Below are positions 46,349-55,492 of a stretch of 57,883 nucleotides of DNA, piece by piece (within the stretch, counting starts at the first letter, position 1; each line of letters starts with the position of its first letter). Source of the DNA: Leptospirales bacterium (GTDB lineage Bacteria; Spirochaetota; Leptospiria; Leptospirales; Leptospiraceae); assembly GCA_013297885.1 (NCBI GenBank), contig JAAFIR010000034.1:1-57883 (forward strand). Reading direction: 5' to 3'. A program made the position numbers and the translations under genes. Under the pieces are notes generated by a model. That model was not told where the DNA came from. It saw nothing but the letters and a program-made list of their open reading frames with translations, and did not search any database.

Positions 46349-47082
46349 TATTCTTTTTCCTTCTCTTTTTTGGATTCAATTCTTGATTTATTTCTTGCTT
46401 TTAATTTAGATCTTTCAATTTCTTTATTTACTTGATCCAAATAATTACTTGGTAAAAATTCTACTTTGCCTGTGCTGATATCATAAACTGCACCAACTAT
46501 ATCTGCTGTTTTGTTTTTAACAGATTTTGATAGAACTGGCTCTAGTCCTCTTAAAGTTTTGACTTGCATAGCTACATTAATTTTTACAGCATTTTCAATG
46601 TGGTCTCCATCTTGTTCATTTGCTAACTCTGCCGCTGGCTTAATTGCATTGATTAACGTAACGATATGACCGGGAACTTCTGGAACTGTACATGCTGCAG
46701 CAACTGCTCCACATTTTGTGTGACCTAGCACAACAATTAATTTTGCTTTTAAAACTGCTTCAGCAAATTCGATACTTCCATATGATGCAAATGTGGAAAC
46801 TTGACCAGCTGTTCTCACAATAAATAGATCCCCAAGTCCTTGGTCAAAAATAATTTCATTTGGAACACGAGAATCAGAACAACCTACAATAATTGCAAAT
46901 GGATTTTGTCCTTTTGAAGTTTCTTTGATTCTGTCTATAGTTTGGTTTGGTCTAATTGATTTCCCTTCAATAAATCTTTTGTTTCCTTCTACAAGTCTTG
47001 CAAGTGCAACTTCTGGTTTGACTTGTGAATATAAATTAAATGCAACCAAGTTTAAAACTAGTAATTGAAATATTCTTTTCAT
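46348..47082 (-). CDS. Exported beta-carbonic anhydrase
   Basis: A 244-residue beta-class carbonic anhydrase with zinc ligands Cys68, Asp70 (CSDSR), His121 and Cys124 (HTKC). The first ~20 residues form a signal peptide ('IFQLLVLNLVAFNLYSQ'), so it probably works in the periplasm and interconverts CO2 and bicarbonate next to SbtA. A Lys/Arg/Glu-rich C-terminal tail ('KARNKSRIESKKEKEKE') extends beyond the family core. A GGAGA Shine-Dalgarno precedes the ATG. It is the first gene of the CA-sbtA-sbtB operon; the promoter must lie in 47083-47332, which is AT-rich with no clear operator. Confidence 0.92.
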   Translation of the reverse strand: MKRIFQLLVLNLVAFNLYSQVKPEVALARLVEGNKRFIEGKSIRPNQTIDRIKETSKGQNPFAIIVGCSDSRVPNEIIFDQGLGDLFIVRTAGQVSTFASYGSIEFAEAVLKAKLIVVLGHTKCGAVAAACTVPEVPGHIVTLINAIKPAAELANEQDGDHIENAVKINVAMQVKTLRGLEPVLSKSVKNKTADIVGAVYDISTGKVEFLPSNYLDQVNKEIERSKLKARNKSRIESKKEKEKE

Positions 47083-47332
47083 AATGTTCTCCTATTGCCA
47101 TTATTATTAACATGTAAAATTATTCAAGAAAAAAAATACATGAAAATTTGTTCATGTAAAAAATTTTTAATATTTCTTTGATTAAAATTATATTTTTTTG
47201 AAAAATCAAATTTTTAAAATTCAAATTCAAATAATTTTGATTTTGTTTAAGTAATTGATTTTAGTTTTATTTATCAATTTAATATTTTAATTCAGTTATT
47301 TTTGTTTTAGTGTGACTATAATTTGTTTAACT

Positions 47333-48205
47333 TCAATATTTTAGAAATTCAATATGACTTTTAATTTCTCCAATTCTGAAACAGGAATAAATAGAATTAG
47401 TTGTAGGAGTTTTTCCTTCCCAAACAGGCTCAATGCTTTTAATTTTCAAAGTTTTGTTAAATAAATAATCTGGAAGGATTGAAAATCCTTCGTAATTTTC
47501 TAAAAATTTCAAAATACTTATTAAATTAGGAAGAATAATTTTATTATTTATTTTAGGTCTTGAGTCAAAATTATTTTTCCAAAACCTTTTAATAATAGAA
47601 AAATTATTATCATATAAAATCCAATTATGAGTTAATAAATATTTTTCAACATCATTCCACTTATTTTTTTTTATAGCAAAAATAATTTCTTTTAAGTTAG
47701 ATTTTTTATTTCCTACTAAAATAAATTTCTCTTCATAAATCATTCTAGAATCAAAATCTTGAGAATTTGGTTTGATTGTAGAAATTACTAAATCTAAAGA
47801 TTTATTTTTTAATTTTTCTAACAAATTAATTGCTAAGCCAAATTCAACTGAAAATTGTTCAGGAAAATTATTTGAAATTTCTTTTGAAAAACAAGTAAAG
47901 AACTCCATTGGAGAACCAAGCTTCAAATAATTTTCTTTTTTTAATTCAGATTTTTTAAAATGTTTTTCAGTTCTTTCCAATAATTCCAAAGGCTCAATTA
48001 TTTTAGAATAAATTTCTTTTGCTCTATCTGTTGGAATTAATTTTCTTGGTGTTCTAATAAATAAAGTTTCTCCAATATAATTTTCTAAAGAAGCAAGCTG
48101 TTGACTTAATGCGGGTTGAGTTAATAATAACAAACCAGAAGCTTTTGTCAAAGTACCTGATTGGTATATCACTTTAAAAGTTCTATATAATTCTAAATTA
48201 ATCAT
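47333..48205 (-). CDS. LysR-family transcriptional regulator
   Basis: A 290-residue regulator. The N-terminal winged helix-turn-helix has 'SGTLTKASGLLLLTQPALSQQLASLENYIG' and the wing 'LFIRTPRKLIPTDRA'. A periplasmic-binding-protein-like effector domain follows. It is divergent from the DJ-1/PfpI gene, 109 bp away, the usual geometry for a LysR target. It is also upstream of, and co-directional with, the carbonic anhydrase operon (250 bp gap). It could control either; the divergent gene is the better guess. The effector is unknown. Confidence 0.9.
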   Translation of the reverse strand: MINLELYRTFKVIYQSGTLTKASGLLLLTQPALSQQLASLENYIGETLFIRTPRKLIPTDRAKEIYSKIIEPLELLERTEKHFKKSELKKENYLKLGSPMEFFTCFSKEISNNFPEQFSVEFGLAINLLEKLKNKSLDLVISTIKPNSQDFDSRMIYEEKFILVGNKKSNLKEIIFAIKKNKWNDVEKYLLTHNWILYDNNFSIIKRFWKNNFDSRPKINNKIILPNLISILKFLENYEGFSILPDYLFNKTLKIKSIEPVWEGKTPTTNSIYSCFRIGEIKSHIEFLKY

Positions 48206-48314
48206 TTAATATAAAAAAATTTATATATATCTATAAATCAATTAGTATTTTTATATTTAATAAATCATTTACTAGATCATTTAATTTGAAATAAAAGTAA
48301 AAGAGGAATTTAAA
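48206..48314. promoter_or_regulatory. Divergent LysR/PfpI promoter region
   Basis: This 109 bp AT-rich gap must hold both promoters and, by family precedent, the LysR site of T-N11-A type. Dyad-like TATATATCTATAAATCAATTAG and ATTTAATAAATCATTTA stretches are present, but AT-richness prevents choosing one. Confidence 0.35.
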
Positions 48315-49079
48315 ATGAAAGCAAAAATTTTACTAGTTCTTTATTTTATGTTTTTGATTTATAAATTTTTTACTGCTACAAAAGGAGAACATATGAATAA
48401 GAAAGTTTTGTTTGTATTAACTAGTCATGGAATTAAAGGGTCTACTGGTAAACCAACTGGTTATTATTTGGGAGAAGTTAGTCATCCTTGGAAAGAAATA
48501 ATTAGTGCTGGTTATGAAGTTGATTTTGTCAGTCCAAAAGGTGGAGAACCTCCTGTTGATGGTTATGATCTCAAAGATCTTACAAATAAAGAATTAGTCG
48601 AAAACGAAATTTATTCCAAAAAATTAAATTCAACCAAAACTCCAGATCAAGTTAATTCAAAAGAATATTCTGCTATTTTTTATGCTGGTGGACATGGAAC
48701 TATGTGGGATTTTCCTGATATGCCTAAATTAGATAATGTTGCTTCAGAAATTTATTCTGAAGGTGGAATTGTTGCGGCAGTTTGTCATGGACCAAGTGGA
48801 ATTGTGAATATTAAACTTCCCAATGGAAAATATTTAGTCGAAGGAAAAAGAGTAAATTCTTTTACAAATAAAGAAGAAGAAGCAGTTGGACTTACTAACG
48901 TAGTACCATTTTTATTAGAAGATAAGTTAAAAGAAAAAGGTGGAAAATTTCTAAATTCAGATTTATGGAATGAACATGTGGAAGTTGATGAAAGGCTTGT
49001 TACTGGACAAAATCCGCAGTCTGCAAAAAAAGTTGGTGAAGAAATTGTGAAACTTCTCAAATCAATTTCTTCAAATTAA
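48315..49079 (+). CDS. DJ-1/PfpI-family protein (Hsp31-like)
   Basis: This DJ-1/PfpI protein carries the nucleophile elbow 'VAAVCHGPSGI' and the early 'LTSHGIKG' and 'FVSPKGGEPPVDG' regions of the Hsp31/glyoxalase-III-like branch. Two starts are possible. The ATG at 48315 (AGAGG upstream) gives 254 residues with an N-terminal hydrophobic anchor. The ATG at 48393, with AAAGGAG six bases before it, gives 228 residues without the anchor. Both sites look functional, so anchored and cytosolic forms could coexist. Members act as chaperones or detoxify reactive aldehydes. It is divergent from a LysR gene. Confidence 0.85.
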   Translation: MKAKILLVLYFMFLIYKFFTATKGEHMNKKVLFVLTSHGIKGSTGKPTGYYLGEVSHPWKEIISAGYEVDFVSPKGGEPPVDGYDLKDLTNKELVENEIYSKKLNSTKTPDQVNSKEYSAIFYAGGHGTMWDFPDMPKLDNVASEIYSEGGIVAAVCHGPSGIVNIKLPNGKYLVEGKRVNSFTNKEEEAVGLTNVVPFLLEDKLKEKGGKFLNSDLWNEHVEVDERLVTGQNPQSAKKVGEEIVKLLKSISSN

Positions 49080-49090
49080 AAAAAGTTTTT

Positions 49091-49243
49091 CAAAGCATGA
49101 GAAAGGGATTGACTTGGTCTAAAAAATTTGTGAATGCAAATTTTTTAGAAGAAAGGAAAGCCCGGTTTTTTTGTGGGTAGTTTTTTAAAGTAAATTTTGG
49201 AAAAATATCAAATTTACCACCCACAAAAAAATTCTCCCAAACT
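49091..49243 (-). repeat. Composite palindromic element, copy 8 (type B)
   Basis: On the plus strand it reads CATGAGAAAGGGATTGA, a stem (TCTAAAAAATTTG with CAAATTTTTTAGA), GGAAAGCCCGG, a second stem (TTTTTTTGTGGGTAGT with ACCACCCACAAAAAAA, imperfect), then ATTCTCCC. The order of boxes is that of copy 4 reversed. The rest of 49244-49491 is AT-rich and shows no other feature. Confidence 0.7.
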
Positions 49244-49491
49244 AAAATCTAAAATTCTATTTAGATAACAGCACTATTATAATTTGTTTTATGACATAAT
49301 TTGTTAAATTTATTGGTTAATTTTCTTTTTTTTTAACTAAAAATTTTATTTATTATTATTTAAAATCAAGCCTAAATTTAAAATCGATAATATAAAATAA
49401 GTAGCAATTTTGCTAAATGCTATTCTAAATCTAAGTAATAAGACATATTAAATTTTCTATAAAAAAAGACGATTTTTCCGATATTTAATAA

Positions 49492-52047
49492 GTGAATAAA
49501 CTGAATAATGAAAGAATTTTACCAGATGGAACTTTTATCTGTGAAAATTGCCATTCCAGGTCTAAGCTTTCTACTTTACCTACAAAAACTGGCTCTTATA
49601 AAATTACTTGTTATAAATGTAAACACCAAACTTTGGTAAAAGTTGAAGAGGACGATTATAAAGAAAAAGTCATAGAAGAACAAAATTTTACATCTTATAA
49701 AATTGAAATTCCACCAAGTATTGATGAAGAAAAACCAAAAGTAAATATATTAGATAAACCTAATACAGAAAAAAAAGAAGAAATTAAATATAATGAAATA
49801 ATGCTACCAACAACAAAATTTTTTACAGTTGAAGATGCAGTTTCAAAACCATTTATCGAAATTACAAAAGTTACAAAAAGACTTCAAGACACAATTTATG
49901 AAAAAACCGCTTTTTTTAGAAATATAATACCGCAAGGTATTAAAGATTTTTTTAAATCAAAAGGTTTAATTTTAGTGGGTATAATTATTTTGGCTTTGTT
50001 CTTGGTTTTGTATTTTTTTATAAGTTCAGTTTATGCTGAAGTACAAATTGAAACTGAAAAATTATTATTACAATTGAATAAACATAAACCTTCAAAAATT
50101 TTAGACAGAAATGATAATTTGGTTTCAGAAATTTATCAAAAAAAAACTGGAACAATGAAACTTTCTGAAATGCCCGATAAGTTAAAAAAAATTATTTTAG
50201 CTGTTGAAGATAAAAATTTTTATTCACACTCTGGAATCGACTATCTTGCATTTGCAAGAGCTTCTTATAAAAATTTGATTAATTTAAAATATATTCAAGG
50301 TGCTTCCACAATCACTCAACAGCTTGCAAGAATATTATTAAACGACAGAAGAAAAAGTTTAAGCAGAAAATTTAAAGAAGCAATGATTGCAATTTCTTTA
50401 GAAAAAAAATTAACTAAAGAACAAATTTTAGAAGCTTATTTAAATCAAGTCTATTTGGGTCATGGTGCGTTTGGAATAGAAAACGCTGCAAAATATTATT
50501 TTGATAAAACTCCAACAGAATTAAAAGTTATGGAAATTATTTTGATTTCTTCTCTTGCCTCTGCACCAAATAAATATTCTCCATTTAAAAATCGTGAACT
50601 TTCTGAAAATCGAGTTAGACAAATTGTTACTACTCTTGAAACAAAAGGAATCATTAAGGAAAAATTTTCTGGAAAAATTTATAAATTTTATGAAAGACTA
50701 AAATCCCCTGAAGCTCAAACTGTTTTTGGAAGTAGATATGACAAAGCTCCATTTGTAACTGAACATATTCGAGAATTATTAAAATCAATTGATCCAAATA
50801 TTGATATTTATGAATTAGGTGGTTATGTAATTGAAACAACTTTAATAAAAGAAGCTCAAGAATTTTTAGCTGAAGAAATAAAATCTCATATCACAAATTT
50901 AAAAGACAAAAAGAAAATCAAACGGGTTAAAGTAAAAAATACCACTGAAAAAGAATCTGTTTCTAAAGAATTACAAGCTGCAGTAATTGGACTTGAACCA
51001 AGTAGTGGTGCAGTTTTATTTATGCATGGTGGTGGAGAAGAATTTAGCTCCAACAATCAATTTAATCGTGCAATTCAAATGAAGCGTCAAACTGGTAGTT
51101 CCATTAAACCGATTTTGTATTCTGCTGCAATTGATACAGGAAAATTTAACGCAGCATCAGTTTTAATTGATTCCCCAATTCAATTTGTTACACCAGATGG
51201 GAGGGGGGGGTGGTCACCTGATAATTTTGGAAATTCTTATGAAGGTGAAATGACTATAAGAGATGCTCTCGCAAAATCAAAAAATACAATTGCTGTTCAA
51301 GTGGGTGAGAGGCTTGGACTTCCAGTTTTAGAAAAATACTATTCCAATTATTTTTTTCCTGAAAAAGAAGAAAAACAAAAAAGATATAGAAATGATTTAT
51401 CTGTGACACTTGGCTCACTGGAAATTTCTCCATTGGAAATGGCATCAGCATTTTCTGCATTTGCAAATGATGGAGTTATCAAAAGACCTTATCTTGTAAA
51501 AAGAATTTTGGATCAAAATGGAAAAGAAATTTTTAACTCTGAAAACACAGATGAATTTCAATTAAAAGTTCCAAAAGAAAGAAAAATTATTTCACCAGAA
51601 GCAGCAGAAGTAATGGTGAGTTTAATGAGAGGTTCAGCAAATTCCAGTGGATTAAAAAAATATGGCAAAGTTGGTGACGTTGCAGGAAAGACTGGCACTA
51701 CAAATGATTATATTGATGCTTGGTTTGTTGGAACAAAATCAAATTTGGCGATGGCAATTTGGATTGGATATGATGATCCAGCTTTTAGCATGGGAAGAAG
51801 TGGAATGGGAGCAGAGTTTTCAGCACCACTTTGGGCAAAAATTGTTTCAAGGTTAAAATCAGAAGAAATTTTACCAGAAACCAAATTTAATTTTTCAAGA
51901 CATGCATCTAGACTTTCAGTTTGTAGAAGCACAGGAAATATTGCAAAAGATTGTGATTGTTCTGATAAATACACTGAATATTTTACAAAAGAAGGAAGAC
52001 CTTCAAGTGAATGTATTCTTTCCGATTATGGTCCAAAATTAAGATGA
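49492..52047 (+). CDS. Class A penicillin-binding protein with N-terminal zinc ribbon
   Basis: This 851-residue peptidoglycan synthase combines GT51 transglycosylase and transpeptidase domains. GT51 has Glu239 in 'AVEDKNFYSH' and 'GASTITQQLAR'. The transpeptidase has Ser536-x-x-Lys539 ('TGSSIK'), 'SKN' and 'KTGTT' (733-735). Before the single helix (about 163-187) lies a ~160-residue cytoplasmic part that opens with a zinc ribbon, Cys17/Cys20 and Cys40/Cys43. That is an unusual addition and may bind a partner. The start is GTG at 49492. A Gly-rich run of seven or more G bases near 51200 is a possible slippage site. It overlaps the next gene by 4 bp. Confidence 0.93.
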   Translation: MNKLNNERILPDGTFICENCHSRSKLSTLPTKTGSYKITCYKCKHQTLVKVEEDDYKEKVIEEQNFTSYKIEIPPSIDEEKPKVNILDKPNTEKKEEIKYNEIMLPTTKFFTVEDAVSKPFIEITKVTKRLQDTIYEKTAFFRNIIPQGIKDFFKSKGLILVGIIILALFLVLYFFISSVYAEVQIETEKLLLQLNKHKPSKILDRNDNLVSEIYQKKTGTMKLSEMPDKLKKIILAVEDKNFYSHSGIDYLAFARASYKNLINLKYIQGASTITQQLARILLNDRRKSLSRKFKEAMIAISLEKKLTKEQILEAYLNQVYLGHGAFGIENAAKYYFDKTPTELKVMEIILISSLASAPNKYSPFKNRELSENRVRQIVTTLETKGIIKEKFSGKIYKFYERLKSPEAQTVFGSRYDKAPFVTEHIRELLKSIDPNIDIYELGGYVIETTLIKEAQEFLAEEIKSHITNLKDKKKIKRVKVKNTTEKESVSKELQAAVIGLEPSSGAVLFMHGGGEEFSSNNQFNRAIQMKRQTGSSIKPILYSAAIDTGKFNAASVLIDSPIQFVTPDGRGGWSPDNFGNSYEGEMTIRDALAKSKNTIAVQVGERLGLPVLEKYYSNYFFPEKEEKQKRYRNDLSVTLGSLEISPLEMASAFSAFANDGVIKRPYLVKRILDQNGKEIFNSENTDEFQLKVPKERKIISPEAAEVMVSLMRGSANSSGLKKYGKVGDVAGKTGTTNDYIDAWFVGTKSNLAMAIWIGYDDPAFSMGRSGMGAEFSAPLWAKIVSRLKSEEILPETKFNFSRHASRLSVCRSTGNIAKDCDCSDKYTEYFTKEGRPSSECILSDYGPKLR

Positions 52048-53018
52048 AATTTTTAGCATTTATTTTTATTTACTTCTGTTTGACGATACTATCGGCGAAA
52101 GAGAGTAATCAAAATTATGCACTTGCATACAAAGTTGAAAAAATTTCTCCTGTACTTTCGATCAATCTATATGAAAAAGTTGTTCAAGCAGAAAAAGTAA
52201 ATAAAAAATTCCAAAAAAATTCATTATCCAGATTGTTTTATTTGTACAATCGTTATTCTATGTATGAAGAAATTTTTATATTAAATGAAAATTTTCCAAA
52301 TGATAAATCTAGACTTAAAAAAACTGATAAAATTTATCAGAAAATTTCTAAAAATTTGAAAATAGAAGAATCCCAATTTAAAAAAATCATTTTACTTACT
52401 GTGAAAAAAGATGATTTGTCTTTGAGAAATTTAATTTTAGAATACAATAAAACTCCCAATATTTATTTGCTTTCTTATATTTTTGCAATTAAATTAAAAC
52501 AAGAAGAATATGAAGCTTTGTCTTATATCATTTCCGAAATTCCAAACATCAACCCAGTTTTAAAATTTTATTATTATGTAAAAGTTTCTTCTAAATTAAC
52601 AATGATCAATACAGTTGAAAAAGTATTAAATGAAATTTCTTCCATTTCCGAACTCACAAATTCCCAAAAAGCAGATATTTTATTTTTTTATGCCATGTAT
52701 TTGGAGGAAAAAAAAAGATTTCGTCAGTCAATCCGGTTTTATAGAATGAGTTCTACTTTTTCCAAAAAGGAAGATAGAAATATTTCACTTAGCAATAACC
52801 AAATTGCAAAAATTTTTTTAATTCAAAAACAACCAAAAAAAGCTTGTACTATTTTTAATCAAACTCCTAGAGTTGGTTCAGAATCTGATGAAGTAATTTA
52901 TATTTATTGTAATAAAAAACAAAACTTAAAACAACTAAAAACTCCAATTCAAAATTTATTTCAAAAAGAAAAATCTAGATTTTATAAAAAAATATTACAA
53001 GAGATAGCTAATTTATGA
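52044..53018 (+). CDS. Exported helical-repeat protein
   Basis: A 324-residue protein from the ATG at 52044, which overlaps the PBP stop (ATGA); an upstream in-frame ATG lies inside the PBP gene and is unlikely. A signal peptide ends near 'LTILSAKES'. The rest is an alpha-helical solenoid with TPR-like segments such as 'ADILFFYAMYLEEKKRFRQSIRFYRMSS' and 'NNQIAKIFLIQKQPKKACTIFNQ'. It probably works in the periplasm, perhaps with the PBP. No specific family is recognised. Confidence 0.65.
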   Translation: MKFLAFIFIYFCLTILSAKESNQNYALAYKVEKISPVLSINLYEKVVQAEKVNKKFQKNSLSRLFYLYNRYSMYEEIFILNENFPNDKSRLKKTDKIYQKISKNLKIEESQFKKIILLTVKKDDLSLRNLILEYNKTPNIYLLSYIFAIKLKQEEYEALSYIISEIPNINPVLKFYYYVKVSSKLTMINTVEKVLNEISSISELTNSQKADILFFYAMYLEEKKRFRQSIRFYRMSSTFSKKEDRNISLSNNQIAKIFLIQKQPKKACTIFNQTPRVGSESDEVIYIYCNKKQNLKQLKTPIQNLFQKEKSRFYKKILQEIANL

Positions 53019-53470
53019 AAGTATTTTTTTTAATCCTACTTTTTCTTTTAAACTTATTTTCTAGTGAAGAAAAAAACCCTTTTTCATTTTTTAAAATTAA
53101 TGATAAACAAAACAAATTAAAAATAAATACAAAAGAAATTCAAATTTGTAAAATCAAAACTAAAGATTATCTTGATTTGAATGAATATGATGTGCAAGAA
53201 TGTTATTTTTTGGATAAAAATTTAACAGCTAAATTAAAAGAAATTGTAGAAGAACATAAAAATAAAAAAGAAATTCAATTGATTTTTTTAAAAGATCAAA
53301 AACAAAAAGTAAAACCAATTCTAGAAACAAAAGATTCTACTTATGAAGTTCATTCCATTTTGTATTATAAAAAAACCAAAACTTATCATTTGGAACTTTT
53401 AAAAGGTCGTGAAGAATATTATTATTTTTTATTTGATCCAGACCAAATTTTAATTGAGGAAACTCAGTGA
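53015..53470 (+). CDS. Small exported protein of unknown function
   Basis: A 151-residue protein with a signal peptide ('FFLILLFLLNLFSSEEK'). The mature part is Lys/Glu-rich and beta-strand-like, with two cysteines ('QICKIKTK', 'QECYFLDK') that could pair. It overlaps both neighbours by 4 bp, so it is translated in a chain with the helical-repeat protein and the membrane protease. No family is recognised. Confidence 0.6.
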   Translation: MKVFFLILLFLLNLFSSEEKNPFSFFKINDKQNKLKINTKEIQICKIKTKDYLDLNEYDVQECYFLDKNLTAKLKEIVEEHKNKKEIQLIFLKDQKQKVKPILETKDSTYEVHSILYYKKTKTYHLELLKGREEYYYFLFDPDQILIEETQ

Positions 53471-54315
53471 AAAAACAAAAACTGATGTTTTTCTTTGCAA
53501 TAACAATTTCAGTTATCGCTTTTTGGGATTTAGTATTTTTAAAAAAATTAAAACTACTAATTGTATTGTTTCATGAAATATTTCATGCACTTGCTTCTCT
53601 AGCAACAGGTGGAATTGTAAAACAAATTTTTCTTCATTCTAAAGAAGCAGGTGAAACAATTATCCAAGGAAATGGAATTTCATTTTTATTTGTAGTTTCA
53701 GCTGGTTATGTTGGAACTTCTATTTTTGGGGGTTATTTACTGTTAGTTGGATTTGAAAAAAAATTAGCCAAATTAAATTTAATCTTAATTAGTTTAATTT
53801 TAATTTTCACAACAACAACATTTACAGAATCAAATTCCCTTGCTTATAAAATTGGAATTCAATCAGGAGTTCTATTTCTATTTATGGGAATTGTTTCTAA
53901 AGAAATATCTTCATTGATATTAATATTTCTTGGAACCAGTTTTTCACTTTATAGCATTTATGATTTGTCTGATTTTACAGAACAAGTTTTAAGTTCAGAT
54001 GCTGGAATTTTAGCAAAATGGTTAATCCAAAATAGAAAAACTTTTTTGGGAATGAATTTAGAACAACTTGCGTATTCGATTGCTTTGTTTTGGACTTTAG
54101 TAAGTTTAGTATTTGTAATACAGTTGCTAAAAAAAACTTTTAAAGAGGATGATCCGTTTAAAAATATGAATGAGATTCAAAAACAATTTGCAAGTTCAAA
54201 TGTTAATCCTGAAGTTGCAAAATGGTTTTTAGAAAGAGGTCTAGACTTAAATGGTAAACCATTAAAAAAAAATTGGGCTGTTGAAATTAACAAAGAAAGG
54301 AATTCAAATGGGTAA
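53467..54315 (+). CDS. M50B-type membrane metalloprotease
   Basis: A 282-residue inner-membrane protein with about six helices. The zinc site 'HEIFHALAS' (His36-Glu37, His40) lies in the second hydrophobic segment, followed by 'ATGGIVKQI' and a glycine-rich '[14 protein letters not shown]' helix, as in the M50B-like group. The start is GTG at 53467. The C-terminal 40 residues are soluble ('[18 protein letters not shown]'). Such proteases cut membrane proteins; the substrate is unknown. It overlaps the upstream gene by 4 bp and the UXS gene by 8 bp. Confidence 0.75.
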   Translation: MKKQKLMFFFAITISVIAFWDLVFLKKLKLLIVLFHEIFHALASLATGGIVKQIFLHSKEAGETIIQGNGISFLFVVSAGYVGTSIFGGYLLLVGFEKKLAKLNLILISLILIFTTTTFTESNSLAYKIGIQSGVLFLFMGIVSKEISSLILIFLGTSFSLYSIYDLSDFTEQVLSSDAGILAKWLIQNRKTFLGMNLEQLAYSIALFWTLVSLVFVIQLLKKTFKEDDPFKNMNEIQKQFASSNVNPEVAKWFLERGLDLNGKPLKKNWAVEINKERNSNG

Positions 54316-55243
54316 AAGAATTTTAATTACAGGTGGAGCAGGATTTATTGGTTCACATCTTTCTGAAAAACTTTTAAATGAAGGAAACGAAGTTATAGTT
54401 GTAGATAATTTTTTCACTGGCAGAAAAAAAAATATAGAACATCTTTTATCCAATACAAATTTTGAATTAATCCGTCATGATATCATTGATGAGCTAAGAA
54501 TTGAAGTAGACCAAATTTACAACATGGCTTGTCCAGCTTCTCCTGTTCATTACCAATACAATGCAATTTCAACTGTAAAAACAAATGTGCTCGGAATGAT
54601 TAATATGCTTGGACTTGCAAAGCGAACCAAATCTAGAATTTTACAAGCTTCCACTTCTGAAGTGTACGGAAATCCACTTGAACATCCACAAAAAGAAACC
54701 TATTGGGGAAATGTAAACACAATTGGAATTAGAAGTTGTTATGATGAAGGAAAAAGAATTTCTGAAACTTTATGTTTTGATTATCATCGCCAACACCAAG
54801 TTGATATACGTGTGATTCGAATTTTTAATACGTATGGTCCAAACATGAATCCAGATGATGGCCGTGTGGTGAGTAATTTTATTGTGCAAGCTTTAAAGAA
54901 TCAAAATATTACTATGTTTGGTGATGGTTCTCAAACTAGATCTTTTTGTTATGTGGATGATTTGGTGAACGGAATTGTAGCTATGATGAATAAAGAAGAT
55001 TTTCTTGGTCCTGTGAATCTTGGCAACTCTGATGAATTTACTGTTAAAGCTCTTGCTGAAAAAATAATTGAGCTAACAAATTCAAAATCAAAAATTGAAT
55101 ACAGACCTCTTCCTAGTGACGATCCACTCATGAGAAGACCTGACTTAACTTTAGCACAAGAAAAATTAAATTACAAATTCAATTATCCATTAGTGGATGG
55201 TTTGAAAAAAACTATTTCTTATTTTGAAAAAGAGATAAAGTAG
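54308..55243 (+). CDS. UDP-glucuronate decarboxylase (UXS)
   Basis: A 311-residue SDR enzyme making UDP-xylose from UDP-glucuronate. It has the NAD-binding '[10 protein letters not shown]', '[10 protein letters not shown]', '[10 protein letters not shown]' and the catalytic 'YDEGK' (Tyr145, Lys149). The ATG at 54308 has AAGGA upstream and starts one turn before the Rossmann loop; an ATG at 54281 lies inside the protease gene and is less likely. UDP-xylose would feed a surface polysaccharide. No glycosyltransferase is adjacent. A hairpin element follows the stop. Confidence 0.92.
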   Translation: MGKRILITGGAGFIGSHLSEKLLNEGNEVIVVDNFFTGRKKNIEHLLSNTNFELIRHDIIDELRIEVDQIYNMACPASPVHYQYNAISTVKTNVLGMINMLGLAKRTKSRILQASTSEVYGNPLEHPQKETYWGNVNTIGIRSCYDEGKRISETLCFDYHRQHQVDIRVIRIFNTYGPNMNPDDGRVVSNFIVQALKNQNITMFGDGSQTRSFCYVDDLVNGIVAMMNKEDFLGPVNLGNSDEFTVKALAEKIIELTNSKSKIEYRPLPSDDPLMRRPDLTLAQEKLNYKFNYPLVDGLKKTISYFEKEIK

Positions 55244-55251
55244 GTTTTTTT

Positions 55252-55332
55252 TGGGCGAATTTTTTTGGAGAGCTACTTGATGAAACTGCTCTCCAAAAAA
55301 AACACGCTCTCCTCTCTTGTCAATTTTTTGTC
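55252..55332 (+). repeat. Composite palindromic element, copy 9 (truncated, type B), likely terminator
   Basis: Eight bases after the UXS stop it reads GGGCGAA, then a strong hairpin TTTTTTTGGAGAGC / GCTCTCCAAAAAAA with a 14-base loop, then CACGCTCTC and GTCAATTTTTTGTCC. The second half of the element is reduced. The poly-T/poly-A stem could end transcription in both directions. Confidence 0.7.
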
Positions 55333-55371
55333 CACAAATCAGTTTTCAAAATTTTTTTAATTCACAAAAAG

Positions 55372-55400
55372 TTGACATCGAGTCGATCGTTTTCGCTAGT
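55372..55400 (+). promoter_or_regulatory. Possible promoter of the SH3b-FGE gene pair
   Basis: TTGACA at 55372-55377 is a perfect -35 box. The -10 is weak (GCTAGT or CTAGTA after 17-18 bases). It lies about 95 bp before the ATG at 55493. The spacer contains the palindrome-rich GAGTCGATCG. Confidence 0.3.
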
Positions 55401-55492
55401 AAAGAAAAAATTTTTTTTGAACAGAAAAATCGAAATTTTTTTAAAAAATAATTTCTTACTGACAAAAAACTTTTTTCCTAGAAACTATTTTT

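Noticed and set aside
52011-52043. Upstream start for the exported helical-repeat protein
   Set aside because: It lies inside the PBP gene and would bury the signal peptide; the ATGA overlap at 52044 is preferred.
1103-55332. CRISPR array interpretation of the repeated intergenic elements
   Set aside because: Copies are kilobases apart, not regularly spaced, and there are no cas genes.
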